Positions 35,001-44,298 of a stretch of 64,000 nt of DNA are shown piece after piece. This DNA comes from Tolypothrix tenuis PCC 7101 (lineage in GTDB: Bacteria; Cyanobacteriota; Cyanobacteriia; Cyanobacteriales; Nostocaceae). The notes beneath the pieces are model-generated. The model was given only the letters and a program-made list of their open reading frames with translations. It made no database searches and was not told the origin of the DNA. Every line of letters starts with the position of its first letter. Position 1 is the first letter of the stretch. The position numbers and the translations under genes were made by a program. The stretch lies in contig NZ_AP018248.1 in the NCBI RefSeq assembly GCF_002368295.1, positions 6,028,979-6,092,978 of the forward strand. The letters are read 5' to 3'.

Positions 35001-36938
35001 TTACACCAAAAGCGTCTGCAGCAAAGGTCTATCTTCCGATATCTTCCCTGTCCGCAACCATTCATTTAATTCTTCTGGTGCGACAGCTTGCTGGAGACGT
35101 TCCCGCAAAGATGCACCTTCTAAAATTTCTTGTTGCAACAGTTCTTGTGCAGTATCTTCTAGCAATGTGCGGTTATGTTGCAGAATACTTAAAGCTATGT
35201 GGTGAGCATTATCTAAGGTTTGCTTGACTTCGCGGTCAATTTCTTCTGCGACTTGGGGACTAATAGAACGGCGAGGATTTCCATAGCCTTCGATAAATTG
35301 CTGTTGAATCTTCTCAAATGCTACAGGGCCTAGTTTATCGCTCATGCCATAAATGGTAATCGCCCGTTCTGCCATATCAGTAGCTTTTTGGATATCGTCA
35401 GACGCACCAGTAGAAACCTTACCAAAGACAACTTCTTCAGCCGAACGTCCACCTAATAAAGTTGCAATCCGTCCGCGAATTTCGTCTTCTACCATCAAAA
35501 AGCGGTCTTCTTCTGGCATTTGGATTGTATAACCCAAAGCACCGACACCACGAGGTACAACGGAGATTTTTTCAACTCTACCAGCGCCAGGCATTAAAGC
35601 ACCAACGATCGCATGACCAACTTCGTGATAAGCTACGGTCTTTTTCTCGGTTTCATTCAACACGCGAGAGCGTTTTTCTAAACCAGCCACTAAGCGCTCA
35701 ATCGCTTCGTTGAAATCTGCCATGATTACAGCTTGGCGATTTTGACGGGCTGCTAATAGTGCGGCTTCGTTCACCAAGTTGGCTAAATCTGCCCCAGCAA
35801 ACCCTGGTGTGCGGATAGCGATGGTAGCTAAGTTAACATCATCAGCTAATTTAACGTTTCTCGCATGAACTTTCAGAATCGCTTCCCGACCAATTTTATC
35901 AGGGCGATCAACTACAATTTGGCGGTCAAAGCGTCCGGGACGACGTAATGCAGGGTCGAGGACTTCAGGACGGTTAGTCGCGGCGATAATAATTACGCCT
36001 GTATTAGCATCAAAACCATCCATTTCGGTAAGTAATTGGTTGAGAGTTTGTTCGCGTTCATCATTACCACCCACAAAGCCACCATTACCAGCACGAGATT
36101 TACCCAGTGCGTCTAACTCATCGATAAAGACGATACAGGGAGCTTGTTTTTTCGCTTGATCGAATAAATCGCGGACACGTGCAGCACCGACACCAACGAA
36201 TAATTCGATGAATTCAGAACCAGAAATACTGAAGAAAGGAACCCCAGCTTCACCCGCGATCGCTCTTGCTAATAATGTCTTACCTGTTCCTGGAGGGCCT
36301 ACCAACAATGCACCTTTAGGAATTTTCGCTCCCAAGCGGGTGTATTTGTCAGCATTCTTCAAGAAATCAACAATTTCTTCTAATTCCACTTTGGCTTCAT
36401 CGACACCAGCCACATCAGTAAATTTCACACCTGTGCTGCCATCAGATGAAATCCGCGCCTTGCTTTTGCCTACCGTCAGCGCTGCGGGGCCGCCTCCTTG
36501 ACGATTCATTAAAAAGCCCCAAATACCAAAGAAAATTAACGGTGGAGCTACCCAGCTAATTAAAGTATTTAGCCAACCATTTTGGTCTGGTGTAGGTGCA
36601 GCAAACTCAACATTATGCTCACGGAGAATCTTTGGTAAATCGAGATCCAAAGCTACGGGTGTAGTAGTTAATACTTGTTCTGTTGGGTTGCCATCGGGGG
36701 TTTGAGCTTTGAGGACATACTCAATGCGATCGCTACCTACCATCGCCCGTTCAACTTTACCAGCTTCTACCTGAACCACAAAGTCACTATAAGGAACCTG
36801 TGGCAATCTCGGGCCAAAGAAACTAGGAACAATAAAGTTAAGCAGCAATAATACAGTTAGTAATATCAAGAAGCTGCCACCAAACTGCCGCCATCTCGAA
36901 GGTTTCAATTGATTTTTATTATTATTTTCTACAGGCAT
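35001..36938 (-). CDS. ftsH: FtsH ATP-dependent membrane zinc protease
   Basis: A protein of 645 residues. Two membrane helices (about 19-40 and 124-144) flank an extracytoplasmic loop. The AAA+ domain has Walker A GPPGTGKT (214-221), Walker B IVFIDELDALG and SRH TNRPEVLDPALRRPGRFDRQ. The M41 protease domain has the zinc site HEVGH (438-442) and a further ligand region around DDIQKATDMAERA. Cyanobacteria carry several FtsH paralogues acting in thylakoid PSII repair and plasma membrane quality control. I cannot say which paralogue this is. ATG 36938 is the start, and low-complexity repeats lie directly upstream. Confidence 0.95.
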   Translation of the reverse strand: MPVENNNKNQLKPSRWRQFGGSFLILLTVLLLLNFIVPSFFGPRLPQVPYSDFVVQVEAGKVERAMVGSDRIEYVLKAQTPDGNPTEQVLTTTPVALDLDLPKILREHNVEFAAPTPDQNGWLNTLISWVAPPLIFFGIWGFLMNRQGGGPAALTVGKSKARISSDGSTGVKFTDVAGVDEAKVELEEIVDFLKNADKYTRLGAKIPKGALLVGPPGTGKTLLARAIAGEAGVPFFSISGSEFIELFVGVGAARVRDLFDQAKKQAPCIVFIDELDALGKSRAGNGGFVGGNDEREQTLNQLLTEMDGFDANTGVIIIAATNRPEVLDPALRRPGRFDRQIVVDRPDKIGREAILKVHARNVKLADDVNLATIAIRTPGFAGADLANLVNEAALLAARQNRQAVIMADFNEAIERLVAGLEKRSRVLNETEKKTVAYHEVGHAIVGALMPGAGRVEKISVVPRGVGALGYTIQMPEEDRFLMVEDEIRGRIATLLGGRSAEEVVFGKVSTGASDDIQKATDMAERAITIYGMSDKLGPVAFEKIQQQFIEGYGNPRRSISPQVAEEIDREVKQTLDNAHHIALSILQHNRTLLEDTAQELLQQEILEGASLRERLQQAVAPEELNEWLRTGKISEDRPLLQTLLV

Positions 36939-36959
36939 TTTGATGTACCCTCAATTTAA

Positions 36960-37175
36960 TGTTTTTGGGATTGGGGATTGGGGATTGGGTAATGGGGACT
37001 GGGGACTGGGGACTGGGGAACTCGGGGCCCCCTCTGGGGATGGGGTAATGGGGACTGGGTGATTGGGGACAAGGGGACAAGGGGGACAAGGGAGAAATAA
37101 ATAACAAATCCCAATTACCAATTACCAATTACCAATGCCCAATGCCCAATGCCCCATGCCCAATGCCCCATGACG
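36960..37175. repeat. Low-complexity heptamer-type repeats upstream of ftsH
   Basis: Units of GGGGATT/GGGGACT at 36964-37019 are followed by GGGGACAAGG units and then by CAATTACC and AATGCCC tandems to about 37170. These fill nearly all the space between ftsH and the small gene at 37283. No gene is seen. Confidence 0.8.
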
Positions 37176-37282
37176 TAACGTGAATTGCAAAGTTTTGTAT
37201 CTCTTAGGTTTATTCTAGAAACTAGATGGCGTAGACCAAATTCGTGTATACCCCACAGAAAAATGCGTATTGCCGAACTTCT

Positions 37283-37477
37283 ATGGAAAATAAGCTAGGA
37301 TTGCTGCTCAAGGTATTTATACTCTCGATTGTGCTGTCTTTCTTCATTAAATATGCAGCGCCAGGTTTGAGAATTCCAGGAACAGATGTAGTGGCCCTGA
37401 TTATGGTCTTATCACCAGCGACGATAATGGCGATCGCATTATTATGGCGATTCCAACGGATGAAGTCTCAAGTGTGA
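37283..37477 (+). CDS. Small two-helix membrane protein, hypothetical
   Basis: A protein of 64 residues with two hydrophobic segments: LLLKVFILSIVLSFFIKYAA (about 6-25) and VVALIMVLSPATIMAIALLW (about 36-55). An upstream in-frame start at 37244 would add 13 codons, but ATG 37283 places the first helix at a normal distance. Conserved-looking but unrecognised. Confidence 0.55.
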   Translation: MENKLGLLLKVFILSIVLSFFIKYAAPGLRIPGTDVVALIMVLSPATIMAIALLWRFQRMKSQV

Positions 37478-37788
37478 AGGCTGAAATTACCTCACCCAAA
37501 AATGTGCAGGTATGTAACGATTTTTTTCATCCTTTATCCTTGAAACTTAATCCTTCTTGATAGCTGTTCATCGTCTAGGCGGAAGTTGCTAAAATCAGCT
37601 AACCTAGCTGCATTAATTGTAGGAATAGGGCATTGGGCATGGGGCATTGGGCATTGGGCATTGGGTAATGGGTGTTTGGTGTTTGTTTTTTCTCCCCTGC
37701 TCCCTGCTCCCTGCCCCCTTGCTTTTCCGAGTCCCCAATCCCTAGTCCCCATAAAAAATGCAGCTTGCCAACAGCTGGGAGTCAGCCT
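37478..37788. repeat. Intergenic region of GGGCATT and CCCTGC repeats
   Basis: Positions 37625-37675 are GGGCATTGGGCATGG-type units, and 37690-37735 are CTCCCTGCTCCCTGCCCCC-type units. A reading frame across them joins the following exporter gene but encodes only repeat-derived residues (SPAPCSLPPCFSESP). No independent gene is seen. Confidence 0.7.
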
Positions 37789-38934
37789 GTGAACCTAGGT
37801 CAATGGATAGGCTTAATCGCCATAGTTCTTTCGTTATACATCTTGTGGCAAATTAAAGAAGTTTTATTGCTGATGTTTGCCGCAGTTGTATTAGCTTCTA
37901 CCTTAAATCGTCTAGCGAGATGGTTTCAACGTTGGGGAATCAAACGTGGTTTGTCTGTACTTATTGCAGTAGGTATATTTTTTGCTTTAATAGTCGGCTT
38001 TTTCTGGTTGATTGTACCGCCTTTTACAGCGCAGTTTCACGAACTGACTTATCGAGTTCCCCAAGGTTTAGAACGCTTAAATAGTTGGGTGAATGCGATG
38101 AAAACTCAAGTTCCCGCTCAACTAGTACCTTATATTCCAGATTTAGACAGTCTGATCCAACAAGCACAGCCTTTTATTAATAAGTTAGTAGGAAACTCTT
38201 TCGCTTTTGTCTCTGGTTCATTAGAAGCTCTTCTCAAAATTTTACTTGTGCTGGTTTTAACAGGGATGTTATTAGCCAACCCCCTGGCTTACCGCCGAGT
38301 ATTTGTGCGTCTTTTCCCCTCATTTTATCGGCGGCGGGTAGATGGCATTTTGAATCAGTGCGAAACTTCCTTAGAAGGATGGGTAATCGGTGCGCTCATT
38401 GCTATGGGTGTAGTGGGATTGATGAGCGTTATCGGCTTGTCGGCTTTAAGTGTAAAGGCGGCTTTGGCTTTAGGCGTTTTAGCAGGCTTTTTAAACCTAA
38501 TTCCCAACCTTGGCCCCACAATGAGTGTAGTTCCGGCAATGGCGATCGCACTTTTAGATGCACCTTGGAAAGCTGTTGCTGTATTGATTCTCTACTTCTT
38601 CATTCAACAAGCTGAAAGTAATTTCATTACACCAGTTGTCATGGCTCATCAAGTTTCCTTACTACCAGCCGTGACTTTAATTTCTCAGTTATTTTTTGTG
38701 ACCTTCTTTGGTTTTTTAGGACTATTTTTAGCTCTACCTCTCACTGTGGTGGCGAAAATTTGGTTACAAGAAGTTTTGATTAAAGATGTTTTGGATGAAT
38801 GGGGAAATAGCCATCAAAAAGAAGCTGAGTTAGTCATTGTTTCTAACTCGCCAGGGGTAGATGATCCTTGGGAGGCAGATAGCCCAGATAATGTAGAACG
38901 GACGACTGATGATGCTTGGCAAGAAAAAGATTAA
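37789..38934 (+). CDS. AI-2E/PerM family transporter
   Basis: A membrane protein of 381 residues of the PerM/TqsA (AI-2E exporter) superfamily, with paired N-terminal helices, a large loop (about 80-165) and a C-terminal bundle containing the family segment GVLAGFLNLIPNLGPTMSVV. Family members export small molecules or act as Na+/H+ antiporters; the substrate here is unknown. The frame can be read from 37672, but the extra 39 codons are repeat sequence. GTG 37789, with GGGAG a few bases upstream, is the better start. The acidic tail is probably cytoplasmic. Confidence 0.8.
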   Translation: MNLGQWIGLIAIVLSLYILWQIKEVLLLMFAAVVLASTLNRLARWFQRWGIKRGLSVLIAVGIFFALIVGFFWLIVPPFTAQFHELTYRVPQGLERLNSWVNAMKTQVPAQLVPYIPDLDSLIQQAQPFINKLVGNSFAFVSGSLEALLKILLVLVLTGMLLANPLAYRRVFVRLFPSFYRRRVDGILNQCETSLEGWVIGALIAMGVVGLMSVIGLSALSVKAALALGVLAGFLNLIPNLGPTMSVVPAMAIALLDAPWKAVAVLILYFFIQQAESNFITPVVMAHQVSLLPAVTLISQLFFVTFFGFLGLFLALPLTVVAKIWLQEVLIKDVLDEWGNSHQKEAELVIVSNSPGVDDPWEADSPDNVERTTDDAWQEKD

Positions 38935-39025
38935 TCTTGCTGGGCATAGGGCATTGGGCATGGGGCATGGGGCATGGCAAAGAAAGATTTTCATGCCCTA
39001 TTTGTATAATTAATCGGGAATGTCC

Positions 39026-39150
39026 CAATACTGCTCGGTTAAGGATTTTAAACTCTTAATTTGGTTTGGGAAAAGGTTAAAGGGTAAGGGTTAAAGGTTT
39101 TTTCTTGCCGCTTTTCCCCTTCCCCCTTTCCCCTTAACCGACAAGTATTG
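39026..39150. mobile_element. MITE-like element R3, third copy with perfect 10-bp duplication
   Basis: A 125-bp copy with ends CAATACTGCTCGGTTAAGG and CCTTAACCGACAAGTATTG. It is flanked exactly by GGGAATGTCC (39016-39025 and 39151-39160). The duplication is the clearest of the three copies and defines the element boundaries. Confidence 0.9.
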
Positions 39151-39238
39151 GGGAATGTCCAGCCTAAAAAGTATACTCAAGGGGGAAAACCACGCAGCTT
39201 TTTGCAAAATCTAAAATCTAAAATTGGTTTGCTAAATT

Positions 39239-39940
39239 ATGATGCGTCGCTACATTATTTTTGGTCTTGGTGCTGTGGCACTATGGTTAATACTCAAACC
39301 TTTATGGATGCAATCCCATCCACAACCGCAAGCACCACAAGCAGCAGCACCTACACAGCAACCTCAACCTTCTGTAACTAATAAAAAACAAACTTCAACT
39401 TTACCAGTTGCAACTAATATTTCTGCTACTTCTCAAGCAAAAATTTGGTCTGTGCTTCAGCAGGAAAGAGGTTATGTAGTGATTATGCGTCATGCCTTAG
39501 CCCCAGGAATTGGCGATCCTGTTGAATTTCGCTTGAATGATTGTTCTACACAACGTAACCTATCAGCAGCAGGTAGACAGCAAGCAATAAGAACTGGCAA
39601 GGCTTTTAGAACCAATAATATTCAAGTTTCTAGAGTACTATCAAGTCAGTGGTGTCGCTGTTTAGAAACAGCCAAATTGATGAATTTGGGTAAGGTTGAG
39701 CCTTTCGCAGCACTCAATTCCTTTTTTAATAATTACAAAACTCAACCACAGCAAACTGCACAACTACGTCAGTTTATTGTCAATAATCGTAACCGCGCTG
39801 GTGTAGTTGTGATGGTGACACATGAAGTCAACATTACAGCACTGATCGGTGATAGTTACCCTAAATCTGGTGAATCAGTTGTAGTGCGAGCTAATAAAAA
39901 TAACAAAATCGAGCTAGTTGGACAAATTAAAGCGTTATAG
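39239..39940 (+). CDS. Histidine phosphatase superfamily protein, membrane-anchored
   Basis: A protein of 233 residues. A hydrophobic N-terminal segment (about residues 4-20) is an anchor or uncleaved signal, followed by a Gln/Pro-rich linker. The catalytic domain begins at YVVIMRHALAPG, which holds the phosphorylated His (RHA rather than the usual RHG), continues with SSQWCRCLETA and ends with the second catalytic His in VMVTHEVNI. It is probably an exported phosphatase of broad or unknown substrate. The TAG stop lies inside the 10-bp duplication made by the R4 insertion that follows. Confidence 0.8.
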   Translation: MMRRYIIFGLGAVALWLILKPLWMQSHPQPQAPQAAAPTQQPQPSVTNKKQTSTLPVATNISATSQAKIWSVLQQERGYVVIMRHALAPGIGDPVEFRLNDCSTQRNLSAAGRQQAIRTGKAFRTNNIQVSRVLSSQWCRCLETAKLMNLGKVEPFAALNSFFNNYKTQPQQTAQLRQFIVNNRNRAGVVVMVTHEVNITALIGDSYPKSGESVVVRANKNNKIELVGQIKAL

Positions 39941-39941
39941 G

Positions 39942-40143
39942 AAAATACAGTTCAGTTAAGAAAATTAATTGATAACAAAACCAAAAAACTAGTTACTCAA
40001 CAAAAAACCGAAGAATAATTTTGGAGGGGGTTTGGGGGACGCAACCGTCACCCAATCGGGGGTTTGGGGGAGAATCCCCCAATTCTTCTGGCTTCTTTAA
40101 TAAGTGACAAATCAATCCCTAATGAGCTTAACTGAACTATATT
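39942..40143. mobile_element. MITE-like element R4, uninterrupted copy with 10-bp duplication
   Basis: A 202-bp element with ends AAAATACAGTTCAGTTAAG and CTTAACTGAACTATATT. It is flanked by exact copies of GCGTTATAGG (39932-39941 and 40144-40153). The left duplication contains the last sense codons and stop of the histidine-phosphatase gene. The interior carries GGAGGGGGTTTGGGGG and its near complement. Confidence 0.85.
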
Positions 40144-40311
40144 GCGTTATAGGATTCAACATTGGGAAAAGGGTAAAGGTTAAAGGTTTTTCTTGCTATT
40201 TTTCCCTTAGCCAACAACTGTTGATATAAGATTTCTCCAGCCAAACTGATTTAATCAATTAGGTGGCAGCTTCAAGCCCCATAATCAATATGCTAATTTG
40301 CTACATTTAAT

Positions 40312-41481
40312 ATGCGAACAATTGCGGAAATTAACGAAAAAATCACTAGTCAACGTGCAGTGGTGTTGACAGTTGAAGAACTGAAAGCCAGAGTTGCAGA
40401 AATTGGTGTAGCAAAAGCCGCCAAAGAAGTTGATGTAGTTACCACTGGCACATTTGAGCCAATGGAATCAAGTGGTGCCATTATTAATCTGGGACACACT
40501 GACCCGCCAATCAAAATTCGCCGTTGTTGGCTAGATGGTGTACCAGCTTACTCTGGATTTGGTGCGGTAGATTTATACATTGGAGCCAGTTGTCCAGCCG
40601 ATGCGATCGACGGGGAAGAAATTAAAGAACGTGGCGGTGGTCATGTAATTGAAGATTTAATTGCAGGTAAAGCCGTACAATTACGAGCGCAAGGACAAGT
40701 GACCGATTGTTACCCGCGAGCCACATTTGAAACGACGATCATGCGGGAAACGATAAATCAGTTTTATTTATTTAATCCGCGAAATCTCTACCAAAATTTT
40801 ATTGTGGGAGTTAATGGAGGCGATCGCCCACTTTTTACTTATTTGGGGCCGTTACAGCCACGTTTAGGCAATGCAGTTTACTCTAACCCGGGGGCAATTT
40901 CGCCTTTACTTAACGACCCGAATTTAGAAGTTGTTGGCATTGGCACGAGAATTTTTTTAGGTGGCGGTATTGGCTATGTGGCTTGGGAAGGTACTCAACA
41001 CTTCCCCTTACAAAAACGCTTGGCTAATGATACGCCCATAGGGCCATCTGCGACTTTAGCTTTAATTGGTGATGCCAAGCACATGGATGCGCGTTGGGTG
41101 AGGGGATGCTACTTCAAAAGCTATGGCCCTTCATTAATGTTAGGCGTTGGGGTGCCAATTCCCGTGTTATCGGAAAAAGTAGTGGAACATTGCGCCGTGC
41201 TAGATAAAGACTTAGTCGCGCCAATTGTAGACTTTTCCATTCCCCGGCGCGTTCGTCCTACATTTGGTTTAGTGAGTTACGCGCAACTCAAGTCTGGGCG
41301 CGTCACCATTGAAGGCAAAACTGTGCGTGTAGCACCATTGGCAAGTTTATATTTATCTAGGCAAGTTGCCCTAGAGTTGAAAAATTGGATCGAAGCTGGC
41401 ACATTTACCCTCACCGAACCAGTATCCCCAGTGCCCATGGAACGGTCTTTCATCCCTCAAGACCGTTGGACAGAGTTTTGA
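40312..41481 (+). CDS. Homocysteine biosynthesis protein (DUF39/HcyBio family)
   Basis: A protein of 389 residues of the DUF39 family. Archaeal members (MA1821 type) work with a ferredoxin-like partner to convert aspartate semialdehyde and sulfide to homocysteine. Visible family features are TTGTFEPMESSGAIINLGH, the GIGTRIFLGGGIGY glycine-rich region and the cysteine-bearing IGASCPADAI. The archaeal version often carries C-terminal CBS domains; none is present here. The ATG at 40312 directly follows a TTTAAT stretch. No ferredoxin-like partner is adjacent. Confidence 0.85.
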   Translation: MRTIAEINEKITSQRAVVLTVEELKARVAEIGVAKAAKEVDVVTTGTFEPMESSGAIINLGHTDPPIKIRRCWLDGVPAYSGFGAVDLYIGASCPADAIDGEEIKERGGGHVIEDLIAGKAVQLRAQGQVTDCYPRATFETTIMRETINQFYLFNPRNLYQNFIVGVNGGDRPLFTYLGPLQPRLGNAVYSNPGAISPLLNDPNLEVVGIGTRIFLGGGIGYVAWEGTQHFPLQKRLANDTPIGPSATLALIGDAKHMDARWVRGCYFKSYGPSLMLGVGVPIPVLSEKVVEHCAVLDKDLVAPIVDFSIPRRVRPTFGLVSYAQLKSGRVTIEGKTVRVAPLASLYLSRQVALELKNWIEAGTFTLTEPVSPVPMERSFIPQDRWTEF

Positions 41482-41487
41482 GGCTGG

Positions 41488-41645
41488 GGATTGGGGAACT
41501 TGGGGCCCCCTCTGGGGATAAGGGGTAATGGGGACTGGGGAAGATGAGGGGGATGAGGGAGACAAGGGGAGAACAGCAATTACCAATTACCAATTACCAA
41601 TTACCAATTACCCAATGCCCCATGCCCCATGCCCCATTCCCCATT
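41488..41645. repeat. Low-complexity repeats (GGGGATT, CAATTAC, GCCCCAT)
   Basis: Tandem CAATTAC heptamers at 41577-41610, GCCCCAT heptamers at 41615-41640, and GGGGAxT and GAGGGGGATGAGG units before them separate two convergent genes. No terminator hairpin is distinguished within them. Confidence 0.8.
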
Positions 41646-41646
41646 C

Positions 41647-42669
41647 CTATTCCTGAGTCGGTTTTGGCCGTTTAATCGGCTTAGGTGCAGGGGTTTTTGG
41701 TACTGGTTTGGATACAGCAGCGGAGTCACCACCGCCTATTTTCTTGACTGGGCGTGGAGTATCGCTACTACCGCGTCTGGGTGTGAATGGTCTTCTGCTA
41801 CCGCCACCACCGCCACCACCACCACGAGGGCCACCTCTGAATGATGGTCTGCGTTTTTTGGGTAAATCAGCGATCGCTTCAGCATTTTCTATCAGCAGTA
41901 AGTCAGCTTCCCGCTTCACTTGAAAGTCCCAGAACTTTCCTACTGCTTTAGTCGTCAGCACACCCGTCAATTTCAATTTAAAATATTTGGGTTTATCGAT
42001 AGGTTTACGCGGAGCCTGCTTAATTTTGACCACTAAGCTTTTAGCATCAAATGACTGGTAGACGACTTCACCGCGAACGGAAAAACCACCATCTGGAATT
42101 TCTGATGAGGGTTTTGGGGTGCTAGTAGTTTCTTCGGCAATTTTGGACGCAGTATCATCAGCAGATTCTGATGATGATTCAGAATCTGGCTCATCTTCAT
42201 CTGTCAGTTGTTTAGCCAGTTTTTCTGGCTCCCAAACGCCGACAATCTGAAGGTGCAATGCGTCATTTTCTTGTCTGGTGCGCGGATAAACTACCCAAAG
42301 ATGTTCTTGTTCTAAATCTAAGTGATTCTTAACTAAGCTCATAATCCGTCCTAGGAGAACGGCGTTGAGTTCTACCCCATCTGCAGTTAGCAGAGAACCC
42401 TGGGTAAATTGTTCATCACTAGCAAGATAGCGACCGCGAACTAACCCAATGGCGCGGTACTGCAGTGGTTCACTGGGTGGTGGAATCGGTTGTTGGCGAT
42501 TCGCGAAGTTGCTATTAGCAGCAGTTTCGCTGGGTTCAACGGTCGAGTTGTCAACTTTAGAGGACTGAGCTGCTACTGTAGGAACACTAGCGGCTGCCTC
42601 TGGAATAGGGCCCTGGTTAGAGGCAGAAGAGTTGGAAGATTCAGGCGACGGCATCAGGTCGGAATTCAT
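41647..42669 (-). CDS. Conserved hypothetical protein with RGG/GR-rich tail
   Basis: A protein of 340 residues. A Ser/Pro/Ala-rich N-terminus precedes a folded middle (about 90-270, QYRAIGLVRGRYLASDEQF... VKIKQAPRKPIDKPKYFKLK). The C-terminal tail is of RGG type (FRGGPRGGGGGGGGSRRPF) and ends in Pro/Lys repeats. RGG tails usually bind RNA, which is the only functional hint. The frame is open upstream to 42795, but ATG 42669 has AAGGAG at ideal spacing and is preferred. Confidence 0.65.
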   Translation of the reverse strand: MNSDLMPSPESSNSSASNQGPIPEAAASVPTVAAQSSKVDNSTVEPSETAANSNFANRQQPIPPPSEPLQYRAIGLVRGRYLASDEQFTQGSLLTADGVELNAVLLGRIMSLVKNHLDLEQEHLWVVYPRTRQENDALHLQIVGVWEPEKLAKQLTDEDEPDSESSSESADDTASKIAEETTSTPKPSSEIPDGGFSVRGEVVYQSFDAKSLVVKIKQAPRKPIDKPKYFKLKLTGVLTTKAVGKFWDFQVKREADLLLIENAEAIADLPKKRRPSFRGGPRGGGGGGGGSRRPFTPRRGSSDTPRPVKKIGGGDSAAVSKPVPKTPAPKPIKRPKPTQE

Positions 42670-43043
42670 AAAAACTCCTTGCGGCGGAGACACATCCCAT
42701 TGTGGGATTTTACGAAGGCAGCTGAAAAGAGCGTTTGTGCGGCAGATGAAAGTATATTTACTTTCAACCCAGCCACGCCAGAGCGCCCTATACAATTCTA
42801 AAGACGCAAATTTATTTGTACACTAAATGTGTAATTTAGCGTCTTTGCACTAGTTTCGGAAGCATATCATAGCTACAATGCTGACGGCTCCTCCTAAAGT
42901 CATCACTTACTTTAGCAAGCGTTGATCGTTATTTGTTATAAAATTCACAGGCAATTAACGGTATTCCGCAAAGTTTTGGAAATTTTTAACTTTGCGTTTT
43001 CTGTAAATGATAATGTCATTAATGTTCAAAAGAAGGAAGTCTT
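42670..43043. other. Divergent promoter region
   Basis: A 374-bp gap between two divergent genes. No repeat family member and no gene is evident. The AAGGAG for the minus-strand gene and AAGGAAG (43032-43038) for the plus-strand gene are visible at its two ends. Confidence 0.5.
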
Positions 43044-43922
43044 GTGTCTCAAACGCGCAGCTGGTTAGTTAAGGTCGTGCTGGCTCTGGCAGTTCTTGCT
43101 TTTGTGGGAATTTCAATGGTTCCACTGTTTGCTGCATTTAATCAACAAAATGATAAGCAAACCCCAGCCCAGAACAATGCCAGCGCTGGGAACAATGTGG
43201 CTTCAACTGACCAAAAATCAAAACTCCAAGATGAAGCTCGGGGTTATCAGCTGGTTTTACAACGGGAACCAGAAAATCAAACTGCTCTCAAAGGCTTGCT
43301 CCAAGCAAGGTTACAACTTTTAACTCTCAAAGAAGGAGACATTCAAGGTGTAATTGAACCTTTAGAAAAGTTAGCCAAGCTGAATCCAGAACAAACTGAA
43401 TACGCTGTTCTTTTGGCTCAAGCCAAGCAGCAAATTGGCGATAAAGAAGGCGCAGCTCAAGCTTATCGCAGTGTTTTAAGTACAAAACCAGGCGATTTGA
43501 AAGCTTTGCAAGGGATGGTGTCTCTGCTATTAAGTCAACAACGTCCTGAAGCTGCTATTGGGTTATTGCAAGATACTTTATCCGCCGCACCCCAAGCTAA
43601 TAAAATTCAGCCGGGAAGTGTAGATACGGTTGCAGTACAGGTGCTTTTAGGCACTGTCCATGCCTCTCAAAAACGTTATACCCAAGCTATCTCCGCATAC
43701 GACCAAGCAATTCAAAAAGATACCAAGGATTTTCGTCCGGTTTTGGCTAAGGCAATGTTACTGAAGCAACAAGGCAAAGTTGCTGAAGCTAAACCTTTAT
43801 TTAATACGGCTTCGGCTTTAGCACCTGCTCAATACAAAGACGAAATTAATAAAGCAGCAGAAGTTGCTCCAGTTCCAGCACCAACTGCATCGTCTACAGC
43901 CGCACCAACAAGTAAACCGTAA
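43044..43922 (+). CDS. TPR-repeat protein, membrane-anchored
   Basis: A protein of 292 residues starting at GTG 43044 behind AAGGAAG. One N-terminal hydrophobic helix (about 8-29, VVLALAVLAFVGISMVPLF) anchors or exports it. At least four tetratricopeptide-like helix pairs follow (GYQLVLQREPENQTALKGLL; AQAYRSVLSTKPGDLKALQG; ISAYDQAIQKDTKDFRPVLA). The tail is Pro/Ala/Ser/Thr-rich. TPR proteins are scaffolds, and cyanobacterial examples assist photosystem or transport complexes; the partner is unknown. Confidence 0.75.
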   Translation: MSQTRSWLVKVVLALAVLAFVGISMVPLFAAFNQQNDKQTPAQNNASAGNNVASTDQKSKLQDEARGYQLVLQREPENQTALKGLLQARLQLLTLKEGDIQGVIEPLEKLAKLNPEQTEYAVLLAQAKQQIGDKEGAAQAYRSVLSTKPGDLKALQGMVSLLLSQQRPEAAIGLLQDTLSAAPQANKIQPGSVDTVAVQVLLGTVHASQKRYTQAISAYDQAIQKDTKDFRPVLAKAMLLKQQGKVAEAKPLFNTASALAPAQYKDEINKAAEVAPVPAPTASSTAAPTSKP

Positions 43923-44298
43923 GGGTTAAGGGTCAAGGGTCAAAAGTCAAAAGTTGCAGAGACGCGATTAATCGCGTCTGTACTCAAAAGGAGCCAGTGC
44001 GCCCTTGCGATTCCCCGAATTGTACCGATGAAAGCGTTCCCACGAGGTAGCAACTGGCGTTCAAAAGCAAAATTTTTATCCTGTCGTCCTTTTCCCTTTC
44101 CTATTACCTATTACCCATTACCCATTACCCATTACCCATTACCCATTACCCCTTATCCCCATTCCCCTTTCAAGTAATAATACTTAAATTATATGAAATA
44201 AAAAATTTTCCAGCCTTGATGTGAGTAGATGTACGGTTTTGGGATTAATAAACGAGTACACCGTTGTTCACAGAACAGGCTTCAAAAGGAAAAAATTT
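43923..44298. repeat. Repeat-filled intergenic region
   Basis: Contains a GAGACGCGATTAATCGCGTC hairpin at about 43960-43983 and a CCCATTA heptamer array at about 44105-44150. No gene is seen; AAAAGGA before ATG 44299 is a plausible ribosome-binding site for the next gene. Confidence 0.7.

Noticed and set aside
37672..37788. N-terminal extension of the AI-2E-type exporter
   Set aside because: The extra 39 residues are encoded by CCCTGC and CCCCAGT repeats; GTG 37789 has GGGAG upstream.
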